Shown here piece after piece: positions 21,361 through 31,491 of a stretch of DNA of 64,000 nt. Made by a program: the position numbers and the translations under genes. Under the pieces are notes generated by a model. The model did not search any database. It was given only the letters and a program-made list of their open reading frames with translations, and was not told the origin of the DNA. How positions within the stretch are numbered: the stretch's first letter is position 1; the number at the start of each line of letters is the position of its first letter. The stretch comes from Saussurea involucrata (lineage: Eukaryota > Streptophyta > Magnoliopsida > Asterales > Asteraceae): assembly GCA_033807775.1 (NCBI GenBank), contig CM066313.1, positions 89,599,484-89,663,483 of the forward strand, in the 5' to 3' direction.

Positions 21361-21480
21361 GTGTAATTTATCTAACATAAGTGATCTACGTTGTAATTTA
21401 GCAAACATAAGGGACCAAAGTTATAATTTAACAAACATAAGGGACCGAAGTTGTAATTTAACAAACAAAAAAGACCCAAG
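21361..21480. repeat. Tandem array, 4 x 30 bp, in the MULE 3' subterminal region
   Basis: Four consecutive 30-bp units of the type TTGTAATTTA.CAAACATAA with a GGGACC(A/G)AAG ending lie just inside the right TIR. Confidence 0.88.
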
Positions 21481-21490
21481 TTGAAAAAAG

Positions 21491-21712
21491 GGACCAAAAC
21501 TGAAAATTTTGGCCCCAAATCACGGCCCCCGTCGAGGGAGGGGCCAAAACTGTAAAATTTCGACCATTGTTGAACCAAATCACGGGGCACGTGGGCCTGG
21601 TTTGCGATCGCGGGGGTCATCGCGGGATCGCGAGGTATTTTGGCAAAGTGGGAGAGATTTTGGGTATTTTTGTAAGTTGGAAGTCAAGTTTGGGCATTTT
21701 AATTAATTTCCC
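21491..21712 (-). repeat. MULE right terminal inverted repeat
   Basis: It ends ...GGGCATTTTAATTAATTTCCC and is inverted relative to 18043-18276. The TSD TTAATTAAA follows. Confidence 0.92.
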
Positions 21713-21721
21713 TTAATTAAA

Positions 21722-22366
21722 ACCAATATTGTACAAATCTTTGAGTTCCCTTCCTTCCTTTTGAGATAGATTGAGAGAAAATGGTTTTGTTGGAATTTGT
21801 ATTATTTTATGCGTTTATAGATCTCGATTCAAATAAAAAGACTAAATATGGTAAATATGTAACAAATAAAGGTTATGGTAAGTTTCATATGTGAATCATT
21901 GACAAATCTATTTTAAGATATGTATGTGGAGTTGTGTACCGACGTTACAACATATTCTTATGGGTTCACATTTACATTTTCAAGTTGATTTTTTCAATGA
22001 TTCATTCACTTAAACTTCCCTTTTTACCTTCTCAAGATATTTAGTTTTTCTATTTGAAACTGTCAGTGTAGTTGTATTACTTTAACTTTAAATACTTAAA
22101 GTTGTAGTTAAAAAAAATTACTTCAACACCTGATTATATTAAGGGTCGTTTTGTTGGTTTTCCTTTAGTTATCTATATGTATAAAATTGTTTGTGTAGAT
22201 TAATCTGTCGGTATAGATTGAAAGTTTTTTGGTTTGTAAGGGTTTTTTCATAGATGAAAAAAAAATGTGTCTTTTTATTTGGAAGGTGCAGGCTTGGAAA
22301 AACTTGGCTTTATACATAAATTAACTGAAAAGACACTTTATATCATTAAGTCATTATCAAACAATC

Positions 22367-22410
<44 letters not shown>

Positions 22411-23026
22411 GAAAATTTAAATGAAAACTCAATTTTCATTATGCACGTGAGGCCGAATCTGCACCACTCGATCTCTATTGATCCAACAACTCATATTAAA
22501 TTGAGTTTTTAATTATAATTATTAATTAAGGTGATTAGAGGTAAAAAGGAAAGATAATTTAAACTCACTACTATCATTGACTTTTTATTTTCTTTTTTAA
22601 TTAAAAACTTTTACCACCCTTATAGTTTAAAATAAATTATCTTAAAAATTACTAATATTTTAATCAAACAAATTACATAAAAAACAAAAATTCCGTGCTC
22701 TTCGATATGACATTCATCTCTATATAGTTTTTTTAACCGTTTTTTACGTGAAATGTTATATATGTGTTATATTCGTTATGAATATGTATGTATGTTCAAG
22801 TGTGTACACATCGACATTGTAAGTCCGTCACTCAATATCATCTTCTTCAACATTTTTTTCAATGTCGTAAGGCATCGCGTTCTTTATCACCGTAACCCAA
22901 CACCCATCGAGACGAATCGAGAACCTATCGATTTTCGGTTGTGAATCGGGGAACAAAAGAAAGCGTGTCACGTCTCCACACCTTCATGGGGCATTCCTGT
23001 ATTATTCACCTTGAATTGAATAGAGA
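21722..23026. other. AT-rich intergenic stretch with AT/AG microsatellite
   Basis: A compound (AT)n(AG)n microsatellite lies at about 22367-22411. No open frame here resembles a protein, and no terminal repeats were found. Confidence 0.5.
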
Positions 23027-23031
23027 GAATT

Positions 23032-23296
23032 TGATAAATCCCAGATCTCTAGCAATAAGATATGAATGTAGTGAGAGAGAATCTAGAGAGCAAATATGTC
23101 ATCCATGTATTGAGCTCAAAGGATTACAAAAGGTTTCTAAAAGATTACAAAAGCTTTTGAAGTGTTACTAACAAATGGTCTAGACAAGCCTATTTATACC
23201 CATAACATACAAGGTATAAAGGCATTCACAATACTGTATAGACTCATACAGTACATTGACTTTACAGTAAATCTTGAATACAACAATGCTCTAACA
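23032..23296 (-). mobile_element. 3' LTR of the TR-GAG-like element
   Basis: 265 bp, TGATAAATCCC...GCTCTAACA in the plus view. It is identical to 28474-28738 except at its third base (A versus T). Confidence 0.95.
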
Positions 23297-23310
23297 ATCT
23301 CCCCCTTTGG
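23297..23310 (-). other. Polypurine tract of the TR-GAG-like element
   Basis: Plus ATCTCCCCCTTTGG, that is CCAAAGGGGGAGAT in element sense, directly before the 3' LTR. Confidence 0.85.
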
Positions 23311-23504
23311 ATTCAAGATTTAAAAAAATATGACAGCAGTCTTCAGCTCTTTGTAAAGTCAATCTTCTCAAACAGACACTCTATCAAACCATCTTCAAGC
23401 CTTGTACATGAAAACAGATCTTTACAGCTTTATCAGTCTTTAACAAACAGTAACTTCTCGTATCCTTCTTGATGCAAGAACCTTAGTTCTCATATTAACT
23501 TTAA

Positions 23505-23712
23505 GAATTCGAAATTATCAATTCGGATGTAGGCAGATCCGAAACCATCAATTCGGATGCTAGAGGATGCGAAATCAGCTCAATTCGGATCAAGTAGGAT
23601 TCGAATTCAAGTAAGTTGGAACAAGAAGGGTCCGAAATCAGGACAATTCGAATTATGAAGGATTCGAAATCAGGGCAATTCGAATCATGAAGGATGCGAA
23701 ACCATCTATATT
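23505..23712. repeat. Array of AATTCGGAT/ATCCGAA-type hairpin units, 3' side
   Basis: About six loosely repeated units of roughly 32 bp each have an ATTCG(G/A)AT arm, an eight-base spacer and an AT(C/T/G)CGAA arm. The units match those in the leader array at 27477-27990 on the other side of the ORF. Confidence 0.75.
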
Positions 23713-24469
23713 TTTGAACTTTTAGGTGTAAGCGCATTCCGAGAACCACTCAGAACTAAGATAACCAAATTCAGCAATATTTAGACTTCACATGATCCTT
23801 CTCCCCTGATCTTCAGTCTTTGTTCACGAATCGTTGACTTGAAATATCTTTGATTTGAAAATTCTTTGACATGAAATTGAAATTAAACTTTTCTCCCCCT
23901 TTTTCGATGATGGTGAGCATCGAAAACCATTTTCAATTTCAGTCGTGTCTTTGAGTATTGCTAACAATCTCCTCCTTACAGAATAACCTTGCTCCCCCTC
24001 AAAATAAGAATTCTGGAGCAATTTATTTTCTCCCCCTGAAAGTATGCATATATTTCAATAACGTACAGTATTTGAAATTGTAGCACAAATTTTAAAACAA
24101 ATTTACACAAGGAAAATAACATTCATTGAATTTTATTTTATAACTACAAACATTTGATCATTTGAAAACTTTATAAAAGAAATTCAACTTAATGAAATTT
24201 AACAGATTTTTCAATCAAATGAAATCAAATGCATGTGTTTGGATTCAAGAACAAGTCATCATTGTATATCAAGTTAAAAAATGTTCAGTTTCAACCCCTT
24301 TATTAAATCTATTTGGTGTGCTAGCATGGGAAATATGATTAGCTTCAAGCATATGCAATTCTAAAACATATAAGAATATTTTGCTCTACTCACACTATTT
24401 GTCCAAAATCAGAATTTTCACAAATTTACGGGTTTATCGCGACTTTGTATTTTCCCAAGTTTCAAGAGA

Positions 24470-24564
24470 TGTGTGCTCATTGGCATCTTTTCTTTTGTGC
24501 TCATTGGCATCTTTTGATTTGTGCACATTGGCATCTTTTGATTTTGTGCTCATTGGCATCTTTT
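24470..24564. repeat. Short tandem repeat with TGTGCTCATTGGCATCTTTT
   Basis: Four near-identical units containing GCTCATTGGCATCTTTTG lie in the non-coding part of the TR-GAG-like element. Confidence 0.8.
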
Positions 24565-24603
24565 GATCAAAAAGTTTAGTAAGAATAAGATACACCGTTA
24601 AAC

Positions 24604-24877
24604 ATGACTTTCTATCTGGTTCTATAGCAGGATTTGGGTTAGCAGATCCCAGACCAGTTGGCCTTAGGTGCTAGGTGACGAGCACCCCTTAGAACTTAAT
24701 TTCCCAAACCAGAAAGGCCACATCGATATATCTTAAACCCATTTGTACCAGTAGAACATGGCTTTCTATCTGGTTCTATTGCAGGATTTGGGTCAGCCGA
24801 TCCCAGACCAGTTGATCTTAGGGACTAGGTGTCGAGCACCCCTTAGGACTTACTCTCCCAAACCAGAAAGGCCACAG
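24604..24877. repeat. Direct duplication of about 122 bp
   Basis: Blocks 24604-24725 and 24756-24877 are closely similar, both starting CATG(A/G)CTTTCTATCTGGTT and both containing CCCAAACCAGAAAGGCCACA. A short spacer separates them. Confidence 0.82.
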
Positions 24878-25324
24878 GCACAAACTTTCAAACTAAATGA
24901 TAGTGCAACTATTTTATCTCAATCACTTGGTTCTAAAACATAGTGCTTTGCCCATATTTTCATTTCCATCCATCATTCTGACATATAGGCTTTTTGAGCA
25001 TTATATTCTATATATATCCAGATTCACATAACTTTGAGCATTCAGCATAATTTCATTCATGTTTTGCTGACCTTTCGATTTATTTTAGAGGTGAAAATTG
25101 AAGCAAATCTAACTCAGATAGTACAAAGTTTCTTGTAAAATCATCTTTTAGCACACATTTAATTCATTGAATGAAAATTGAAAATTTCATCTTATTGAAT
25201 TAAATTTGTAAAGTTTCAAGTTTTCAAATCAGTAGAAACAAATATAATCCAATGTTACCTTTTGCCACTTGTTCCTTGAAACAAAAATATATAGCAGTTA
25301 AGGATATTACCTGAGAAGTGTGAG

Positions 25325-25476
25325 TTCTAAACTGATTTGTTTAGAAGTCTTAGTCTTTAAAGTACGGGTCCTGAACTGAGTTGTTCAGAAGCCATTGTCG
25401 TTGAAGCACGGGTTTTGAACTGATATGTTCAAAAGCCATTTACATTTAAGCACGGGTCCTGAATTGATGTATTCAG
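25325..25476 (-). repeat. Four hairpins at 44-bp period with compensatory changes
   Basis: Hairpins lie at 25325-25346, 25371-25388, 25413-25434 and 25459-25476. Stems are TTCTAAAC/GTTTAGAA, CTGAAC/GTTCAG, TTTTGAAC/GTTCAAAA and CTGAAT/ATTCAG. Each encloses a 6-base loop of the form TGA(T/G)NT. Loop centres are exactly 44 bp apart. Stem positions vary between units in a paired way, which suggests selection for the fold. They lie in the element transcript downstream of the gag-like ORF. Confidence 0.8.
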
Positions 25477-25617
25477 AAACCATTGATGATTTGTCTCCCC
25501 CTTAATGGTACAAATATTCTTTAAAAAAACAAATCCACCGCTTCTCTTCTGTTTTCAGACATGTGTGTGGTATGTATTTACAAATCAGTACAACACATGA
25601 TGAACCTGCAAAACAGA

Positions 25618-27285
25618 TTAAGCAGATTTTGGTACCCAATGGCACTTGGGTCCTAGTGGGTTAGGTGTAGATTTCTTACAAGGAATACTGTAAGAACCAT
25701 ACCAATAAGAAGTATAATCTTTATGCACAAAATCATTTGATCCACAGTAAGAACAACAGATTTTCTTATGTGCCAACCTAATCAGATGATTTACAGAATG
25801 AATAGGATTAAGTTTAGCAGAAGATTTACCTTTTGGCGCATTGTTCTTCTTGGCATTTGATGTGAATACAGATGATTTTGGCACATCTTTCTTTGGAACT
25901 GTTGTGCCTTTTACTCTCCATTCCATCTTCACCCTCTTGAAGACTGGAACTTCTTCAGGTTTGGAAGTATTAACTTTAGGTACTTTAAGAATATCATCCG
26001 ATTTATCAAACAGAGGATTATAGAAAAGATTAGAAGAACGAATCTGACCTTTTGAGAAATCTGTTGATCTAATAAATTGTTTAGAAGGAATGTTTTTAAA
26101 ACTTGAACTTGAAGCAGTTTTAAAAGAACATTCAGAATCATTTGAATCAACAAATGGAGTCTGAAAGATAGAATTATGACTGGCCTGCTTTGAGACATCA
26201 AATTTAAAAATGACGTCTTCAAGTTCTTTGACTTTGTTTATTAAAACATTTTTCTCTTTAGAAATTAGATCAAATTTCTGTTGGAGATCAGATTTGATCA
26301 ACTGATCCTTCATAATATCAGCTGATAAACCAGATAATCTTTTGGTAAGATTAAGAATCACATCTTCAAAATATACACGTTCCGATTCAAAATCTTTTTC
26401 CAAAAACTTTCTTTTATCAGTAATCTCTTTGAAAATTTCCATAATTTTCTTTTTAAGAGTTTTACTTTCCTTTTCAAAGAGATTTTTCTTTTCCGTGAAA
26501 TCTTTTCTTTCCTTTTCCAAAAGATTTTCTAATTCAGAGATTTTCACGGAAAGTTCAGAACTTTTAATTTCAAAAGATTTGCGTTCAGTTTCAAATTTAG
26601 CTCTTTCTTTTTCGAGCTTGTCTTTTTCTAAAAATAAAACTTTCTCAAAGTCAGAAACTTGTTTTGAAAGTTTTATACAATTAAGTTCAATTATTTCCTT
26701 TTCTTTAAGAATCTTCTCTCTCCTGTCTTCAATGCTCTTCAGATCAACATTTTCCTTTTTAAGAGTTGTTACTTTCTCTTGAAGTTTCTCGATTTGATCG
26801 TGCAGACTTGAGTTGTCTTTGTCTTTCTTTGTTTCAAGACCTGCAATATAAACTTCAAGATCAGTTATTCTTTTAGTAAGTTTAGCATTTGAAGAAGAAA
26901 TGTCTAAAATTTGTCTTTTCAGATTAACATTTTCTTTTTCCAATGCTTTATTTAAAATAGGAGTTGAAGAATTTGAAGCATTATCTTTAACAGGAGTTTC
27001 TGATATAGGAGATGTTTCTGATAAAATAACTTGTTGCAAAATTCCATTATTTGCCTTAGCTTTTTCAAGTGGCTTTGGAGGTGTTTTTGTTATTATGACT
27101 TGTTGCAACACTTCATTATTTGGTTTAACAGATACATGTGAATTAACAGATGTTTCTGTTATAATGACTTGTTGCAACTTTACATTTGGTTTAACAAAAA
27201 CTTTTGCAATTGGAGGAATCTCCTTTTTCAGAGTTTGCTTCAAATCTTCACCACTGCTTTTAACAATAACTTGTTGTAAAACCAT
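25618..27285 (-). CDS. Gag-derived coiled-coil protein of the TR-GAG-like element
   Basis: The start at 27285 (MVLQQVIVKSSGED, 555 aa) is preferred because the protein opens with four spaced repeats of (V/L/I)LQQVI(V/I/L). An upstream in-frame ATG at 27348 would give 576 aa. Residues about 110-370 are a long Lys/Glu-rich coiled coil (SLHDQIEKLQEKVTTLKKEN; LEKERKDFTEKKNLFEKES). The C-terminus has a basic Ser/Lys-rich segment, a degenerate zinc knuckle (CSYCGSNDFVHKDY) and the GPKCHWVPKS tail typical of copia gag just before protease. The N-terminal capsid-like domain is absent. No stops or frame changes are present. It probably assembles into, or binds, particles made by a partner copia; this is inference. 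Confidence 0.85.
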   Translation of the reverse strand: MVLQQVIVKSSGEDLKQTLKKEIPPIAKVFVKPNVKLQQVIITETSVNSHVSVKPNNEVLQQVIITKTPPKPLEKAKANNGILQQVILSETSPISETPVKDNASNSSTPILNKALEKENVNLKRQILDISSSNAKLTKRITDLEVYIAGLETKKDKDNSSLHDQIEKLQEKVTTLKKENVDLKSIEDRREKILKEKEIIELNCIKLSKQVSDFEKVLFLEKDKLEKERAKFETERKSFEIKSSELSVKISELENLLEKERKDFTEKKNLFEKESKTLKKKIMEIFKEITDKRKFLEKDFESERVYFEDVILNLTKRLSGLSADIMKDQLIKSDLQQKFDLISKEKNVLINKVKELEDVIFKFDVSKQASHNSIFQTPFVDSNDSECSFKTASSSSFKNIPSKQFIRSTDFSKGQIRSSNLFYNPLFDKSDDILKVPKVNTSKPEEVPVFKRVKMEWRVKGTTVPKKDVPKSSVFTSNAKKNNAPKGKSSAKLNPIHSVNHLIRLAHKKICCSYCGSNDFVHKDYTSYWYGSYSIPCKKSTPNPLGPKCHWVPKSA

Positions 27286-27476
27286 TTTTAATATTGCTAG
27301 AAATTGATCGTTCAGAAGATCAAGCAGACAGTGTATGAAAATACACAAAAAAATTATATAAAAATTTTTCTTGAAAAGCTCTTACAGTGTATGAAATACA
27401 CTATAGGAAAAATTTCGGGATAAAATTTTTTCTCAAAAAACTCTTTTTTTTTTCTTTTTTTTTTTTAAATTCACAA

Positions 27477-27990
27477 GAATTCGGATGAGTAAGGGTTCGA
27501 ATTCAATGAATTCGGATGAAGAAGGGTTCGAATTCAATGAATTCGGATGCTGAAGGGTTCGAATTCACTCAATTCGGACTTAACTTGGTTCGAATTCAAT
27601 GAATTCGGATGCTTAAGGGTTCGAATTCAATGAATTCGGATGCTTAAGGGTTCGAATTCAATGAATTCGGATGCTTAAGGGTTCGAATTCTATGAATTCG
27701 GATGCTTAAGGGTTCGAATTCTATGAATTCGGATGCTTAAGGGTTCGAATTCAACACTTGGAAAATTTAATCAACTCAATTCGAATCTAACACAGTTCGA
27801 ATTCTCCTCAATTCGAATCTAACACGGTTCGAATTCTCCTCAATTCGAATCTAGCTGGGTTCGAATTCAATCAATTCGAATCCTTCTTGAGTCGAATTCT
27901 ACACTTGTATTTCCAAGAACACTCCGAATTCTTCTTTGAATGATCCGAATTCACCAAGAATGATCCGAATTCACCAAGAATGATCCGAAT
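27477..27990. repeat. Minisatellite of 31-32-bp units with GAATTCG arms in the leader
   Basis: About nine units of the 31-bp type GAATTCGGATG...GGTTCGAATTC are followed by several AATTCGAATCTA...GGTTCGAATTC units and three GATCCGAATTC units. Each unit can fold through its GAATTCG/CGAATTC arms. The array lies between the PBS and the ORF on the minus-strand transcript. Confidence 0.85.
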
Positions 27991-28459
27991 TCTGCACTTC
28001 GAACACGAAAATCACTAAATCAGCCATAACTTTTTCAATTCTTGATCAATTGTTATGAAATTTGCACAGATTTGTTCGAAATTTGATTCCACACACTTTC
28101 TTAGTTAATCACAAATCCTAATTCGATCAATTTAATCGAATTTTGATCCAAAAATAGTAGAAAAAGTTTTCGAACAAAAATGATATAAAATGATCAGATC
28201 TGCAAATTCTGTGCAGATTTTGGTGTTGATCCAAGAATTAAAGATGTTCATGAATCAAATCCGAGTGCAATGATGTCAAGAATCAATCCAAAAGATCAAA
28301 AATTAAAGAAAAGATGAAATCTGGATGAATAGTAAATGAAGAAGGGTCAGAATTCTTGATGAACAGTGATGAATAGTAATGAACACCCAATCCGAATTCT
28401 TCAGCTTTAGTGTAAAAAATCTTCAATTTGGTCTTCGATCTGCTTGAATCTTCTGTTTA

Positions 28460-28471
28460 GCTCTGATACCA
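28460..28471 (-). other. Primer binding site of the TR-GAG-like element (tRNA-iMet)
   Basis: Plus GCTCTGATACCA, element sense TGGTATCAGAGC, two bases inside the 5' LTR. Confidence 0.93.
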
Positions 28472-28473
28472 AT

Positions 28474-28738
28474 TGTTAAATCCCAGATCTCTAGCAATAA
28501 GATATGAATGTAGTGAGAGAGAATCTAGAGAGCAAATATGTCATCCATGTATTGAGCTCAAAGGATTACAAAAGGTTTCTAAAAGATTACAAAAGCTTTT
28601 GAAGTGTTACTAACAAATGGTCTAGACAAGCCTATTTATACCCATAACATACAAGGTATAAAGGCATTCACAATACTGTATAGACTCATACAGTACATTG
28701 ACTTTACAGTAAATCTTGAATACAACAATGCTCTAACA
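28474..28738 (-). mobile_element. 5' LTR of the TR-GAG-like element
   Basis: 265 bp, TGTTAAATCCC...GCTCTAACA in the plus view. It is followed by the TSD GAATT at 28739-28743. Confidence 0.95.
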
Positions 28739-29162
28739 GAATTGAAAAAGACCCTCATAATTCATAAAGCACTATTCATGAGGGTCCTCCATTACATTTA
28801 GGCCTTCCGTACCCCAAGCGGGGAAGGGGCTCGGGATGGGGAGGTGGCAGCGGGGTGAGGGCGGGGTTGGGCTACGGCCCGGGGTGGTCATGCGGGAAGG
28901 GATGGTTTTCGGGGTTGGGTTCCCGATCCATCCCGAGGGTTTTTAAAAAAAAAATTTAATTAAATTTTTTAAAAAATAACCGTTGAACGGCTCTTTCTTA
29001 AAAAAAAATCTCAATTTAATCCCACTATATATTTAACCCTCAACCTCTTATTTCTCACACCTCTCAACCTCTTATTTTTCACACTATCAAATTCTCTCAA
29101 TCTCACACCTCTCAAACTCTCTCAAATTCTCTCAACCTCTTATTTTTCACACCTCTCTCATC

Positions 29163-29656
29163 ATGAATCCAAACAGAACACCTACATCCCGTCGTAACCG
29201 ACCGAATACACCACAATCGCAAGAAGATCAACAGCTTGGTTTCCAAGCGTTTACACAACAAGGTTATCATCCGCAATTCTCGCAACAAATTCCGCCACAA
29301 TGGTCGCAACAAAATCCGCCACAATATCCGCAACAATTTCACCAACAATTTCACCAACAAATTCCTTACCAATTTACACGTCCCGTGTTGATTGAACAAG
29401 GTTTTACTCCGGCCAACTTCAATATCGACGACGACATTGTTCCGGAAACCCAACCTTCTACCCCGAACTCACCACAATTTATCCCGACACAACAATCTAA
29501 CCCGGAACCATCAAATCCGAGACGAACGAAAGCCGCCAAACAAACGTGGAGTAAAGCCGAGGAACTCGCGTTAGTGTCGGCGTGGGTTGACGTTTCGGAG
29601 GACCCCGTGGTCGGTAACGCACAAAGCGGTGGTAATTATTTTTACTGTTATTATTC

Positions 29657-29698
<42 letters not shown>

Positions 29699-30042
29699 TT
29701 ATACTTTATTTTACATAAATGTAGGAAGTTTTTGGGCCCGAATCGGGCAAGTGTTCTTTACTCGCATGGGTCGTGAACCAGGTTATAGATCAACCCATCA
29801 ACTAAATAGCAAGTTCAACGACGTCAATAAAAGAGTTAATTTGTTTGGCGGCATCTACAACAACTTGCTCAGTAATAGATCAAGCGGGATGAGTGAGGCT
29901 GATATATCCCGAACGGCACACGAACGGTATGTAGCACGCCATAACGTTGCTTTCACTCACGAACAAGCTTGGGACATCCTAAAAAAATGTCCAAAATGGG
30001 GAGCCGTTCCAACGATGACGACAACTTCATCGCGGGGTTCCA
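29163..30042 (+). pseudogene. PIF/Harbinger ORF1, Myb/SANT-like DNA-binding protein, truncated
   Basis: Exon 1 29163-29631 begins MNPNRTPTSRRNRPN, has a Gln/Pro-rich segment and a Myb/SANT-like helix region (KQTWSKAEELALVSAWVDV). An intron 29632-29724 (GTAATT...ATAAATGTAG) contains an ATT microsatellite and happens to be open. Exon 2 continues SFWARIGQVFFTRMG... REPGYRSTHQLNSKF. The homologous copy at 57536 continues into a NAM-associated-type C-terminus; here that is replaced by unrelated sequence after TTSSRGS. The family partner of PIF/Harbinger transposases binds DNA and helps nuclear import. Confidence 0.82.
29648..29700. repeat. ATT/TTA trinucleotide microsatellite in intron
   Basis: A (TTA)n run with single TTC interruptions lies in the intron of the Myb-like gene. 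The copy at about 58,045-58,101 has a longer uninterrupted run. Confidence 0.9.
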
Positions 30043-31128
30043 ACAATCATCCTTCTCTTTATATTATTTGTCTTGAATAAAATAAAATACATAAATTCTT
30101 TAAAAAAAAGGGGGGTGGATAAAGTTTAGAGCTTTGTTGGCTCTTCTCTATCATTTTTGAGTGCTGGGATTGAAGATCTCATCATCATCAGGTTAATTAT
30201 AATTATATATTTCACTTTCATTCTTAATTACAATTAATCATCATTTCAACAAGGATAATTGCTTTGGTGTGTGTATATATATATATTCCTTTGGTTATTA
30301 ATTTGGGAATATGATATTTGTTGAATGGATTTGCTTACTTGTAGCAATATTTTGATTTGATTCAAACGAACTTGCAGTTAATTGGATAATTGTGTATTCT
30401 GTGGTTCTCAACTGTTGGATGAAAAATAGACAAATATTAGGATGAGATGCACTGGATCAATTCCCTTTTAAGTCGCAATTTATGGGAGAGTATTTGATTA
30501 AAAGTGTACTTCCGACACTTCTCACAAAAAATGAAACTTCTCACATGATCTCATGCCCATATCCATATTACCATACATATTCTTAAATCCAATGATTTTG
30601 AAAGTAATATCCATTATGCTAATTAGCTTTGGATTTTGAGTCATAAGGGTCATTACTAATACAAATTAGGTAAATGTTTAAGGGATAAGGTTTTCCGTCA
30701 ATACTCTCGTTTAACGGGTAAGATTCTTCATTAGGAAAATGGCATGAAAATTTTGTTGATAAAGACCATGAACAAGTAAGCTTCTCTTATCCGGTAAGAG
30801 GCAATAAGTGTTTAGTTACCTAGTAAAAGACGATTAAAAGTGTTCAGTAAACGGCTTCTTACTGACACACGTTTTTTGTTGATTAAATTGAATAGCATAT
30901 CTATGTGACACGTGTGTAAAGCAGATTATAAACTATTCATATTTTATTTGACATCAAATTATCAACACGGTTAAAATGGCAATTTCATTATTCAGAATAT
31001 TTATCAAACAAACATTTTTCATTTTGCATTAATCATACATAGTCTCTTAACCATTCTTATCATATTTACTGATATAAATTCGGTTTTTTACAAAGGCTCC
31101 CGTATACGCATATTGAATCTACACCAAA
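30043..31128. other. Intergenic stretch upstream of the reductase-like gene
   Basis: AT-rich sequence with a short TATATA run near 30,275 and a MITE-like fragment at about 30388-30557. No gene is supported. Confidence 0.4.
30388..30557 (+). mobile_element. MITE-like repeat fragment, related to 51899-52124
   Basis: It is the inverted relative of 51899-52124. Shared blocks include GATCAATTCCCTTTTAAG, GAGAGTATTTGATTAAAAG-like sequence and the terminal CACATGATCTCATGCC. The left boundary is approximate. Confidence 0.6.
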
Positions 31129-31491
31129 ATGGAGATGAAGCTCAAAGTTTTGATCGTTGGGGGTACCGGATACATAGGAAAAAGGTTAGTGAAAGCGAGT
31201 CTAGAACAAAACCATGAGACATACGTTCTCCAACGACCCGAAATTGGTCTCAATATCGAAAAGTCCAGATGTTGTTGTCCTTCAAGAAGCAGGGAGCTCA
31301 TCTCGTCATTGGTTCGTTTAACGATCATCGCAGCCTCGTGGAAGCGGTGAAGCAAGTAGATGTTGTGATATGTACAATATCTGGTAACCATCTGCTTCAA
31401 CTCAAACTTGTTGATGCCATCAAAGAGGCTGGAAACATTAAGGTATATATATATATATATACATACTTTTCAAATCATTTCAATAAGTGGG

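Larger units (their letters stand above)
18043..21712 (+). mobile_element. Mutator-like transposon (MULE) with long TIRs
   Basis: A 3,670-bp element is flanked by a perfect 9-bp TSD TTAATTAAA (18034-18042 and 21713-21721). It has long terminal inverted repeats of about 234 bp (18043-18276) and 222 bp (21491-21712) beginning GGGAAATTAATTAAAATGCC. Subterminal tandem repeats are present on both sides. It carries one transposase gene, now broken by a stop codon and two frame changes. The TSD length and the transposase type identify it as a MULE. Confidence 0.95.
23032..28738 (-). mobile_element. Young non-autonomous LTR retrotransposon carrying only a gag-derived ORF (TR-GAG-like)
   Basis: A 5,707-bp element has 265-bp LTRs that differ at one base, a perfect TSD GAATT (23027-23031 and 28739-28743), an iMet PBS and a polypurine tract. 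All signals are on the minus strand. The only long ORF is a 555-576 aa coiled-coil protein with a zinc-knuckle-like tail; no protease, integrase or RT exists. It must rely on another element's enzymes, like the described TR-GAG class. Long non-coding parts carry several hairpin-repeat arrays. The near-identical LTRs imply very recent transposition. Confidence 0.93.
28801..30042 (+). mobile_element. PIF/Harbinger copy 1 (Myb-like gene only), 3'-truncated
   Basis: It starts GGCCTTCCGTACCCC after a TTA (28798-28800), the same terminus as the copies at 40087 and 57157. The leader shares the TATATATTTAACCCTCAACC promoter-like block and CTCTCAACCTCTTATTT repeats. Its gene matches copy 3 until about 30,042, where homology ends within the coding region. 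The 3' terminus is missing. Confidence 0.85.

Noticed and set aside
26342..27307. Plus-strand frames of 146 and 135 codons
   Set aside because: They are antisense shadows of the minus-strand coiled-coil gag-like ORF, with Phe/Ser-rich composition from reversed Lys/Glu codons.
27477..27990. CRISPR-like regular repeat array
   Set aside because: The repeats are contiguous with no unique spacers, and they lie inside a plant LTR element between PBS and ORF.
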